From Druceiella hillmani (taxonomy: Eukaryota; Arthropoda; Insecta; Lepidoptera; Hepialidae), in the NCBI GenBank assembly GCA_039881145.1, contig JAYKKI010000060.1, positions 5,580,501-5,644,500 of the forward strand: a DNA stretch of 64,000 nt, written 5' to 3'. Both the position numbers and the translations under genes were made by a program. The notes beneath the pieces are model-generated. The model saw only the letters and a list, made by a program, of their open reading frames with translations. It was not told the origin of the DNA and searched no databases. Of the stretch, positions 1 through 10,132 are shown piece after piece (position 1 is the first letter of the stretch; each line of letters starts with the position of its first letter).

Positions 1-1079
1 CGTTTTTTTGCCTTTATAGAAGTAAAATTAAGTATTGTGAAATACTTACTTTTCCTGCAATGTCAAATGTACAATTTTTGAAAGCAAATTTTACCAAAAA
101 ATGGTATTTTTTTTAAATATGAATATAACATAATTTACTTTTTTTTAGACAAATTGCCTAAAGCGTTTTTTAAAAAAATTAAAAGCGGGATGAAATTACT
201 GCTTTTTTATGTATCTGTAATTTTGATTGTATAATTTTTGAGAGCTATTAATACCAAAACTAAACAGTAATTTATTTTCCAAATTTTAATACAGTATCAT
301 TTTACATTGACTTAGTCTTTTAAACAAATCGCTCGAAAGGTTTTTAAGTAACATTAACATTTGGTGATATAATTAAATTTCCTCTAATGTTAATTTTACA
401 ATTTTTAAGAGCGATTTTTATCAAAACTAAACGGTAAATAATTTTAAAATTTTAATAAAACTTATATATTTATAGTTTGAATAATATATCAAAAATACTA
501 TTTTTATACATATATTAATTTATTTAATTATTAAATAATTTATTAAATAATAATTTCTAATAAAATACTGGCTTATTTCAATAATATTTCGTTGTAGCGA
601 TTTGGAATGCTCTGTATATAACGTAACAGTGAAAATTAGCTTGATATTTGTATTGTTTTAACCTACAAGTTTAGAAGTTTATAATTATTGGAGTCCGATA
701 AAGTCTAATATTATTACAATGATACATATATGACCCAAACTTTTTGTCAATTTTATTTCGTGCATACCATGCGTTGTTTTATTGAGAAAAATAGCTAAGT
801 ATGGGAATAGAAAATTTCTGAAGAAAATTATTTATAAAAATTAAACTATTTGACAAAAGCGTGTGAAAATCAATAGAATTATATTATGATTGCTATCCTC
901 AAATTTGGTCTATTGCTACTTATAGCATGTCCTGTACTTATAAACAGACCAAGGAAAGGAGACGTATGTCATTTGTCAAATTTAATTAATGGTAAATATT
1001 TTGCAAAGTAGAAAAATTATTTAAAATTTTTGAAGGTAGATAATTTTTTCCTAAAAACCTTATAATAAAATTCATTTGC

Positions 1080-1280
1080 TTTTAAAATTACTCGAGTAAT
1101 AATTTCTAATTACTTATAAAATACCCGAGTAATAATTTCTAATTACTTTTAATATTACCAGAGTAATGATTCCTGATTACTTATAAAATTACCCGAGTAA
1201 TAATTTCTAATTACTTACAAAATTACCCGAGTAATACTTTCTAATTACTTATAAAATTACGCGAGTAATAATTTCTAAAC
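1080..1280. repeat. Tandem repeat, ~36 bp, about 6 copies
   Basis: Six imperfect units share a core reading CCGAGTAATAATTTCTAATT and are separated by ACTTATAAAATTA-type spacers. Unit starts fall about every 35 to 37 bases. Differences between units are point changes (CTCGAG, CCCGAG, CCAGAG, GCGAG variants). No coding potential is seen. Confidence 0.85.
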
Positions 1281-2525
1281 AATTCTATCGTCAAAACTGG
1301 CTAATATATATACAGCGTAGCATTAATAATAATATACAGCCGCGGGGTATACAAGTGATTGTTTCTTACAAAACATATTATTATGTTGTAACAATCGATT
1401 GTTCTGATGTTACATATACGTTATTATTACTACATATTTAACAATTCTAAGTACAAAACGCCGGTCCTTGGGTAATTTGCCTATCCAATTACATGAAAAA
1501 AAAATTATGAAAAATTAATTTACTTCAGAACATAGATATTCTATATTTAAAATGAAATGATTTTTATGCACACATTTTCTATTTTAAGGTTTCCCTTGGA
1601 AATACAAAATTCAACCCTTATAAGATAGGAAACGGTAACTGACAAATCTTATTGACATTCACTGCAGTACATGTATGGACAAATCCACGCAAACAACTTA
1701 CGTAATCCTCGCCCCGCCATCGTTTCGTAACAATATCAAAAATTTAACTACAAAATTTAACTACAACTATGTGTTAACAAAAAGTTAAATATTTTTAAAC
1801 CAATTATTAGAAATGTTTCTACAAAAGTTATATTTCAAAATGGTGAACATTTTTAGTAGCACGTGTATTTTTATACCTTAATTAATATATTATGTATTCG
1901 TTAATTTTTCCTTAATAAAAAGAACGTTTGCCCAACCCTCTATTTATCTGTCAGAAGTTTTTTTTATCAGAAATGTTTTGCCTAGGAACTGATCATTGCA
2001 CACAAATTGTAATTGAAATCAAGATCATTTAAGACTTTAATATATGGTTATATTTCAACAATAAACTTTTAAACAATTTTGAAATAAAAATTATGGAGAG
2101 CAAAAATGGAAAAATATTTTTTTTTTTTAAATTTTATATAAGATATTATTGGAATGTCCACGTCATTTTTCTCAGAAACTATTTGACGTGGAAACTTTAG
2201 AATTGATATGTAATTTTATTACAATACCAATATTAAAACTTTTATATAAAAACTATTGAGAGCACAAAGGAAATAGTAATGTTTTTTTAATTTTATATGT
2301 AGTACGAAATGTTAATTTATATGGTTACAAGTGTTCTCAAAACATCTTCCTCCAAAATGTTAAGTGTCATAATTTTACAAATATTATTCCAATTAATACC
2401 CCCACCATTTCGCTTAGAAACCTTTTTCGTAGAAACTTAAAATATGATGTAGTGACAAAGTAGTATATGATTATATCTCGATATTTAATATTTGAGCAAT
2501 TTTTTATAAAAGTAAAAGTTTTTTT

Positions 2526-2576
2526 AAAAAAAAATTTTCTTGATTTGTAGAGCACAAATCAAGAAAATTTTTTTTT
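2526..2576. repeat. Perfect 23-bp inverted repeat (hairpin)
   Basis: The arm at 2526-2548 is the exact reverse complement of 2554-2576, with a 5-base loop (AGAGC). The arms combine A9 and T9 runs with a unique central block (TTTTCTTGATTTGT). This could extrude as a cruciform or be the remnant of a small foldback element. There is no evidence of transcription. Confidence 0.85.
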
Positions 2577-3264
2577 ACATTTCATATGTAGTATGAAATA
2601 CCAAGTAATGTGGATTTTCAAAAAATTTTCTTTTCCAAAATTTCATTTAGCATAGCTATAGAGATATTATCGAATTTGTCAATGTCATTTTTCTCAATAA
2701 TTCTTTGACGTAGAAACTGGAAATTGAACATAATCATAAATCAAATGTCTACAAAAAGTATGTCCCTCCCTCCCTTAACTCCGAAACTACTACAGTTAAA
2801 ATTATGAAAAGAAAAAGGATGTTACAAGAAGTTTACGTAAAGTTAACCGGAAAACTAAACCAATGATTCTAAATGCCATACTTTTTCAGAAATTTACGAT
2901 ATTTTTACGAACGAGAAAAATATACCAGGCAAAATATATTCACATGGTGAAAAATTATATTAATATTTATAAATGGATTAATATAAATACTATGCACTGG
3001 TAATTGGTAATATGTACCAAGCACGTACGAAACCCCCCTAATGCAAATTCTACTCGTACGTAAAGGGTTTTATTATTTAAAGCGCCATTTTGCAGTGAAA
3101 ATTGAATATTTTTCAGCATGCAAGACATGAAATTTAATGACAGATATATTTTTAATTCCGAGTAATAGTCGTGTTCCATTAATCCTACGAAATATATACT
3201 AGGTAATACATTTACCTAGTCAAAAAATTATACGAATATTTTGAAATATAATAGTTTAATAGAA

Positions 3265-4620
3265 AAACTACGTCTGTACGCTAAAATGCTTAACTGAAAT
3301 GTTTTGCATATATTCAAGCAAATACGGATACTGTTAGTGAAACTTGTAGTACCTAAAACTTAACAGTCATGATTACTTTATTACAATAAAAGATTTTAAA
3401 AAAATCACGATAAATACAAAAGCTACGGCTGTACGCTGAAATTTTTGAATCTTTTACACATATTTAAACGTATATTGCACATATTTAAACGTATACTGCT
3501 GGTGAAAGTTGTAGTACCTAATACTTAACAGTCATGATTACTTTATTACAACAAAAGATTTGAAAAAATTACGATGAATACAAAAGCTACGTCCGTTCGC
3601 TGAAATATTTGAATCTTTTACACATATTTAAGCATATATGGACACTGCTAGTAAAAGTTGTAGTACCTAATACTTAACAGTCGTGATTACTTTATTACAA
3701 CAAAAGATTTTAAAAAATTACAATGAATACAGAAACTACGTTTCTAGGCTGAAATATTTGAATCTTTTGCACATATTTAAACGTATACTGCTAGTAAAAG
3801 TTGTAGTACCTAATACTTAACAGTCGTGATTACTTTATTACAACAAAAGATTTTAAAAAATTACAATGAATACAGAAACTACGTTTCTAGGCTGAAATAT
3901 TTGAATCTTTTGCACATATTTAAGCGTATATGGACACTGCTAGTGAAAGTTGTAGTACCTAATACTTAACAGTCATGATTACTTTATTACAACAAAAGAT
4001 TTGAAAAAATTACGAGGAATACAAAAGCTACGTCTGTTCGCTGAAATATTTGAATCTTTTGCACATATTTAAGCGTATATGGACACTGCTGGTGAAAGTT
4101 GTAGTACCTAATACTTAACAGTCGTGATTACTTTATTACAACAAAAAATTTAAAAAAATTACAATGAATACAGAAACTACGTCTCTAGGCTGAAATATTT
4201 GAATCTTTTGCACATATTTAAGCGTACATGGACACTGCTAGTGAAAGTTGTAGTACCTAATACTTAACAGTCATGATTACTTTATTACAACAAAAGATTA
4301 AAAAACAAATTACGATGATTACTAAAGCTACGTCTGTAGGCTGAAATATTTCAATCTTTTGCACATATTTAAGCGTATATGGGCACTGCTGGTGAAAGTT
4401 GTAGTACCTAATACTTAACAGTCGTTATTACTTTATTACAACAAAAGATTTAAAAAAATTACAATGAATACAAAAACTACATCTGTACGCTGAAATATTT
4501 GAATCGTTTGCATATATTTAAGCTTATATGGACACTGCTGGTAAAAGTTGTAGTACCTAATAATTAACAGTCATGATTACTTTATTACAAAAAAATATTT
4601 TAAAAAATTACGATGAATAC
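3265..4620. repeat. Satellite-like tandem array, ~148 bp, 9 copies
   Basis: Nine head-to-tail units each contain the block TTAACAGTCATGATTACTTT, at about 3361, 3523, 3673, 3819, 3965, 4112, 4262, 4411 and 4563. Spacing is 146 to 152 bp, except the first interval (~162 bp), where a short ACATATTTAAACGTATA segment is duplicated within the unit. Units also share a CTACGTCTGTACGCTGAAAT block. Neighbouring units are more alike than distant ones, as expected from unequal exchange. Non-coding. Confidence 0.9.
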
Positions 4621-5341
4621 CTTTGTTTTCTTGATATTATAGTAGAAGATGGAGGGGGGCATATTTTTAGTGGACGTTTTCAAAAATATCTCTAAAATTA
4701 TCTGACTTTTAATTTAACTAATATTTTCGAAATCTTTTTCAGTCGTTCTGTCGATTGATACCCCACACGATACACTGATAAAATTAAAAAATTAATTATT
4801 TAACCTCACGAAAATTTACATATTAATACTTTTACAAATTTTATATTTGAAATTTATTTATTAAAAATAAAAGTTAAATAAGAGGAAAATAAAAATTTAA
4901 AAGTATTAAAAAGATGACCTGTATCTCAGTCAACACCAAAAATAAACTTAATTCGGCCAACCTAAAAAAAATATTTTCATTATTTAGTTTATGATGTCAA
5001 TTTATTTTAATTATATACGCGCGTTTATATTTATAGTCCATACTGACTGTCTCAAGTGTTAAATTTTGTTGGATTCCTCTATTTTTTAATATCAAGTCAT
5101 GTTTTGTGTTTACTATCTCTTTTACTTGTTTTACCCTGCATATTTTGAAGTAATTCAAAATAAGTAATATTGGGAAAACTGAAAAAAAAACCTATCTTTT
5201 TTATATTGATTTAGTAGAACTGATATTTTTACAAGCCTGTGATATCGCAGACCTTAGTATTTGATATTAATTTCAACTTGATACCTGTAGAAGTTCCTGA
5301 AAATAAGGGTAGACAAAAAGACGAAAAGACAATAAAGGGGT

Positions 5342-5407
5342 TCTTGAATATATTTGACGTTAATTTTGTAGAAATTCATTATTCAGAATTAAAATAAACT
5401 GCGTGAT

Positions 5408-5479
<72 letters not shown>

Positions 5480-5671
5480 TTATTTTTACTTTCTTTAAGT
5501 TCTTTACCACGAACTAGGTTTCGTTGTATTACAACATCTTCAGGTGGGCTGTTAGCAAGAATCTTTGCTAATAGCCAACCTGAAGATGTTGTAATACAAC
5601 GAAACCTAGATCGTGGTAAAGAACATAAAGAAAGTAGAAGGAATACTACATCACGTAGTTTCATTTAATTG
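5342..5671. mobile_element. Palindromic foldback element, copy 1 (interrupted by TA repeat)
   Basis: Two long arms are inverted around a centre near 5555. The left arm carries TTCTTTACCACG, TAGGTTTCGTTG and CTTCAGGTGGGC, and the right arm carries their reverse complements. The outer left end (AATATATTTGACGTTAATTT, then GAAATTCATTATTCA) matches the ends of other copies at 8417, 20594, 50420 and 59722. The left arm is split by a (TA)n expansion at 5410-5475. No protein is encoded, so it is non-autonomous (MITE or foldback class). Both arms hold a degraded hammerhead-like core (see findings). It sits in an intron upstream of the ankyrin exon. Confidence 0.8.
5410..5475. repeat. (TA)n microsatellite
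   Basis: An uninterrupted TA dinucleotide run of about 66 bases. It lies inside the left arm of a foldback element and separates its GCGTGATTA end from TAGTATTATT. Confidence 0.95.
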
Positions 5672-5836
5672 GAAAAGTGGGTATTATGGTTTCCTATTAT
5701 TATGGTTTATTATGGTTTCCTATAAAGATATTATAATAAAATTGTCTTTTATTCTTTCCTATGAACGATATTTAATTTCTCCAATTATGTTAAAAAACCT
5801 AACTAGCTCACATTTAATTTTCGTCTCCAATTTCAG

Positions 5837-6124
5837 GAAACATGACAATAGTGAAGTACCTCCTATGCAACGGAGCTGATATCGATCAAAAATCGCTTAG
5901 TGGTCAGACACCTCTCCACATTGCGATATACTCTAAGAACCTAAATCTAGCCGAATATCTTGTGGAACACGGAGCAGATACATCCATTCAGGACATTAAC
6001 GGACTGTCGATACTGCATTATGCAGTGGACGCGGACTGCGTTGATGCTGTGCAATTTGTTTTGAATAAAAGAGGAGATGTAAACAGTCGAGATAGCAAGG
6101 GATGGACGCCGCTTATGAGAGCTG
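5837..6124 (+). CDS. Ankyrin-repeat protein, penultimate exon
   Basis: An internal coding exon with an acceptor ending in TTTCAG at 5831-5836 and a donor GTACGA from 6125. It starts two bases into a codon and ends one base into the next. It encodes about 95 residues with at least three ankyrin repeats. Hallmarks are GADIDQKSLSGQTPLHIAI, EYLVEHGADTSIQDINGLSI, LHYAV and DSKGWTPLMRA (the TPLHxA, GADxxxxD and GWTPLMRA patterns). The exon joins in frame to 7823-8049 to give ...GWTPLMRAVMQGAST..., which continues the ankyrin pattern. The layout and the GWTPLMRA phrase recall FANK1-type proteins (fibronectin III plus ankyrin repeats), but the fibronectin part is not in the window, so that name is only a suggestion. 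Upstream exons were not found. A second possible donor, GTAAGA at 6135, is less likely because it would add GTT to the domain. Confidence 0.88.
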
Positions 6125-7822
6125 GTACGACGTTGTAAGATATGAATAATGTAACTTAATCGATACTCAATGTTTTGTTTTTACTGTATTTCATTCAATA
6201 ACATATACATGAATTAAACTGTCTTTATGTGTCTCCAAGCCATCTCTTGCTGAAGCAGAATAAGCTGCTATGGCAGTATACCACATACCTCTCTTTGACG
6301 TATTTTTATTTAAACTTACCCCTCTTCCAGCGTCAGATGGAGCTCACATCCAGAGTACAATGCAATAAAAATATATAAAGCATAGAGCGCTTATATATCG
6401 AAAAGTAATTATCGTCTAGCAAGAAAATATATGCCATTCAGTCTACATACTACATAGTCCGATTTAGTACAAAATTGAACTTTCCATTTCTTAACTTTTG
6501 AATTCTCATGATTTTTTAATAATGATTTTCTAGAGAAGAAACAAAGTGAGTCATAAGAAATTAACACAATCTATACGTTGTTGCTTACAGTATGATTTAT
6601 TACAAAAAAGTGTGAGATTCCGAGAAAGCTAACCCATACCTTATTTGAAAATCTAATGTTGTTAATTGAGTTTAATTAAATTTTACTCTATTTTGCTTAT
6701 CATATTTACGTATAGAAGAAACAAATTGAGTCATGAGGGTCTACACCGCCCATCCTGTATTATTTCCATAATTGTTTATTTCAAAAAAGTCAAAGATTGT
6801 TAGAAAGCTAACCCAATTGTTCCTAATTTGAAACCTACTGTTGCTAATTTAATTAAGTTAAATTTCACACGATTTTACATACCATATTCTCCCATAGAAG
6901 AAACAAAAAATATCCGTCCGTAAGAGACTAACACTATCCGTTCATGATTACTCGCATTATGTTTTATCACAAAAATGATGATTCCTGAAAAACTAACTTA
7001 ATTGTTCATAATTTGATAATATCATGTTGCTAATTGAGTTAAGTTAAATTTTTAACGATTTTACATATCATATTCTCCCATAGAAGAAACAAACTGAGTC
7101 GTAAGAGACGAATACTATCCTTCCCTCATTGCTTGCACTATGTTTTATAACAAAGTAAGAGATTCCTAGAAAGCTAACCCATCTGTTCCTAATTTGAAAA
7201 TCGAATGTTGCTACTTGAGTTAAATTCAAAAGAGGAAACGATATGATTTATAGGAAACCAACATAACCTATTCGACATCGTTCACAGAAATTTTCTTATT
7301 ACAAAAAAGTAAAAGGTTCCTATAAAGCTAACCCATCTAATCCTAATTTGAAAATCTAATGTTGCTAATTGAGTTGGGTTATATTTTACACGTATCTATA
7401 TTCTCCTATGGATGTTTGTGCATCGTATTCTTCCATGGAAGAATCAAATCGATTCATAAGAAACTAACGTCACCTACTCAATGTTATTTGCGCAATTTTT
7501 ATTATAGGAAATAACAAGATTCCCATATCCCATTTTTGCTGATGTGAAAATCCCATTGTTGCTGATGTGAAAATTGATTGTTGCTATTTGAATTAAATTT
7601 CACACGATTTTATGTATCTTGTTCTCTTATTAAAGAAATAAATTTAGTTAGAAATTAACATCTTTCCCATATTGTCCAAAAAGAAAAATATTCTCAAAAA
7701 ATTGACTTATTGCGTGTAGTTATGGGAAAATACACTGTACTATGTTTATTGTACTTAATTCGATAATTTCTTACTTTATTAATTCTCATCCACGTTTCAT
7801 TAGAACTACAAACATTTTGCAG
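6125..7822 (+). other. Intron of ankyrin gene, mostly tandem repeats
   Basis: A GT-AG intron (GTACGA donor, TTTTGCAG acceptor). About 1.1 kb of it is a divergent ~180-bp tandem array (6530-7640). Otherwise it is AT-rich with nothing recognisable. Confidence 0.75.
6530..7640. repeat. Divergent tandem array, ~180 bp, about 6 copies
   Basis: Each unit starts near a GAAGAAACAAA block (6534, 6716, 6896, 7083; decayed versions near 7230 and 7440). It continues with GAGTCATAAGA, a stretch around TTATTACAAAAAAGT, GAAAGCTAACCCAT, and ATGTTGCTAATTGAGTTAA. Spacing is 180 to 187 bp for the first four units and irregular later. The copies are clearly older than the 121-bp array at 37 kb. Confidence 0.8.
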
Positions 7823-8049
7823 TGATGCAGGGCGCATCGACAGAGATAATCCAATTGCTGTTGGATGCGGGAAGTGATCCAGAATTAGTAGGCAACTCAG
7901 GATATAACTCAGCACAGTACGCAGTTCTCCTGACACGTAGAGATGACATCAGAAGACTTGTTGACAAGAACTTTATCAGGGAAAAGGCAGTTTCCAATTT
8001 TACCAAGTTGACAAAGAAAATATCCAACATAAATACTTTGCTGAAGTGA
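7823..8049 (+). CDS. Ankyrin-repeat protein, last exon
   Basis: The terminal coding exon: acceptor TTTTGCAG ending at 7822, stop TGA at 8047-8049. It encodes 75 residues in frame with the 5837-6124 exon. It begins with VMQGASTEIIQLLLDAGSDP, a typical ankyrin helix pair followed by the DAGxDPE turn, then NSGYNSAQYAV. It ends with a basic, helical, non-ankyrin tail (RRDDIRRLVDKNF ... KLTKKISNINTLLK). The two exons in the window give about 170 residues with four to five ankyrin repeats. The function is probably a protein-interaction scaffold, and the partner is unknown. A polyadenylation signal follows 44 bases after the stop. Confidence 0.88.
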
Positions 8050-8092
8050 CCTGCATAATACGTTTGAATGCTATGGAATATATATGTTTTGA

Positions 8093-8098
8093 AATAAA
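8093..8098 (+). terminator. Poly(A) signal of ankyrin gene
   Basis: AATAAA lies 44 bases after the ankyrin stop codon, and an overlapping second copy follows (AATAAATAAA). This placement is normal for a short 3' UTR. Confidence 0.7.
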
Positions 8099-8416
8099 TA
8101 AATTTACCAAGTAGTTACATGTAAAAATAATATGCTTTCACTCTAACTAAATGTGTTTATTACCTAAATACTATCGAAATTCTAAATATTATTTTATTTA
8201 TTAACTAGTAAGAAATAATAGTTATTATTTTCTTTTTTATTGTCAGGTTTTTGACGCTTAATGGCCAATGTGTATGTGAAATACTAGTCAATTGTTTGTG
8301 TGTCGGACCTGGCATAAATTAATGTACCATAGTCACTTTTCAAAATATCAAACTATATATACAATATTTTATAAATTCATACATCGTACTTTTGAGTGCC
8401 CAAAGAGATCTATGGT

Positions 8417-8578
8417 ATTGAATATATTTGGCGTTAATTTTGTAGAAATTCATTATTCCCAATTAAATGAAACTATGTAATGTAGTATTATTTCTACTTT
8501 CTTTAAGTTCTTTACCACGACCTAGATTTCATTGTATTACCATATCTTCAGGTGGGCTATTAGCAAAGATTGCTAACT
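8417..8578. mobile_element. Foldback element, copy 2 (left half only)
   Basis: It matches the left arm of the palindromic family: the end block AATATATTTGGCGTTAATTT, then GAAATTCATTATTCCC, AATGAAACTATGTAATG, TTCTTTACCACGACCTAG and CTTCAGGTGGGCTATTAGC. The right arm is absent. The sequence leaves homology just after the centre (AAAGATTGCTAAC). The minus strand reads the hammerhead-like core at about 8515-8556. Confidence 0.75.
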
Positions 8579-8579
8579 T

Positions 8580-10132
8580 TTGTATTTTTTAAAAATATGT
8601 ACTATGCATAAAAGGTGATAAATAAACTTAAACTTTAGGTAAATTTCCAGTGACGCTGTTTTTTTCTCATAATTTCAATCGCGACAATTTTAGGTATGTG
8701 GGAGAGAATATCTCTAGAATTGTATCATGAAAATTTCTTAAAAAAATTTTGGAATCTTTATAATTTACTCTTTCATTAAAAAAAAGCTAATTTCTTATAT
8801 CCTGTACATTACATTTAATTTTGAAATGCATTAGGATTATACCCATAGTACGAATAGACGCCGTGTAATTAACAACATTTTTTTAACACCAGCTTAATTT
8901 ATACATCTGTTTGGAACTACTAAATAGTTATATTATTAAGTTAATTAATTATATTATATATAAAACAATTTGGATCTAAATGCGACCAGTTAACCAAAAA
9001 AAAAGGAAATTTTAATATTTAGTACTAACCTATAATATTGTGTATCAGTTTTATCATTACATGTACCCTTGTGATAGCCTGTCTTGTTCACACATCGTCT
9101 ATCTGGTTCTTTTTATTTCGCTTTTTACCCAGTTTTTCAATTTGCTTTATTTACTTTTTACTATATTACGCTGGGCTTCCACTAAATCAAATCATAAAGC
9201 GGGTATTTTGTTTTTGTGATTTCTCTTTTAATTGCAAATCAAATGTAACAAATTTCGATTTACCGTCATTTTTTGTATATGTTTAAAGAGTACTCCGCAT
9301 AATTTACAAAAAAACTAAATCGGATTGATGGACTTAATGATCATTCCATGGTTTCAATAATTATTGCCGTTGTATTGATCTAAATATAAAAAACAAAATT
9401 ATTTTGTAGTCGGTAATATTATCGTTATTTTATTACATTTAAATATATATAAAAAACAATTGTTATATAGCAGAATTTATATTTGAGACGCAATTTTTTT
9501 TACCGTTTCCTTTTAGAATAAAAATAAGAAATTCTGTGATATATATAAATGATGTAATGTTATGTAACAGAGAACGGCATTACGAATAACATGAATCTTA
9601 ATTTAACGAAATTATATAATTATTTTTTAAATCAATTGTAAATCAATTTGAACCATTACTTTTAAAATTGGTTGAAACTACTTTTAAATTACATTGATAC
9701 CAAATAAGAAAATAGGGTGAAAAAGTGGGGTAACCAGAGGGAGTGCATAAGGGATGAGAAAGATATATTTTCTTGAGATAACTTTTCAATGCATATATTG
9801 ACAAGAAACTGTTCATATCGGGATCTATTCATAAATAATTGCGTCGACCTTATACATATCCATTTTTTTTAATTAAATTTAGATATAACTTTAGCACAAG
9901 CTTTTAGACAATATCAAATTCTCATTAATCATATGAACTAAATAAAATAAATTTAATTAAACATACTTACCATTAACCGACGTTCAGCGATACAGAGTTA
10001 CTCGATTCTGTATCAATTGTTTACTTTTGACATCTTCACTTTAGGTATGGCCACTTATCTAATAGACGTACTACTTGTCATATGCGTTGAACAACACAAC
10101 ATACATAATTTCATATTGAATATAACATTGTA
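8580..10132. other. AT-rich spacer, nothing recognised
   Basis: The short open frames are leucine/phenylalanine-rich translations of AT-rich DNA with no domain. One of 82 codons at 9038-9286 is hydrophobic but has no splice, signal or similarity cue. No array or transposon end was identified. Confidence 0.5.

Larger units (their letters stand above)
1..5341. other. Gene-poor AT-rich stretch
   Basis: No convincing coding exon, RNA gene or complete transposon is visible on either strand here. The open frames are short, AT-biased and lack domain-like sequence. The stretch holds two tandem arrays (about 1080-1280 and 3265-4620) and a perfect hairpin (2526-2576), listed separately. If the ankyrin gene at 5837 begins in this window, its 5' exons would have to be here, but none with ankyrin-like residues was found, so its start probably lies outside the window. 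Confidence 0.6.

Noticed and set aside
5410..5664. Minus-strand 84-codon frame ending in a Tyr-Ile repeat
   Set aside because: It is made of foldback-arm sequence and translated TA repeat; no gene.
9038..9286. 82-codon hydrophobic plus frame
   Set aside because: Phe/Leu/Ile-rich translations are expected from AT-rich DNA. There is no signal, splice or domain support.
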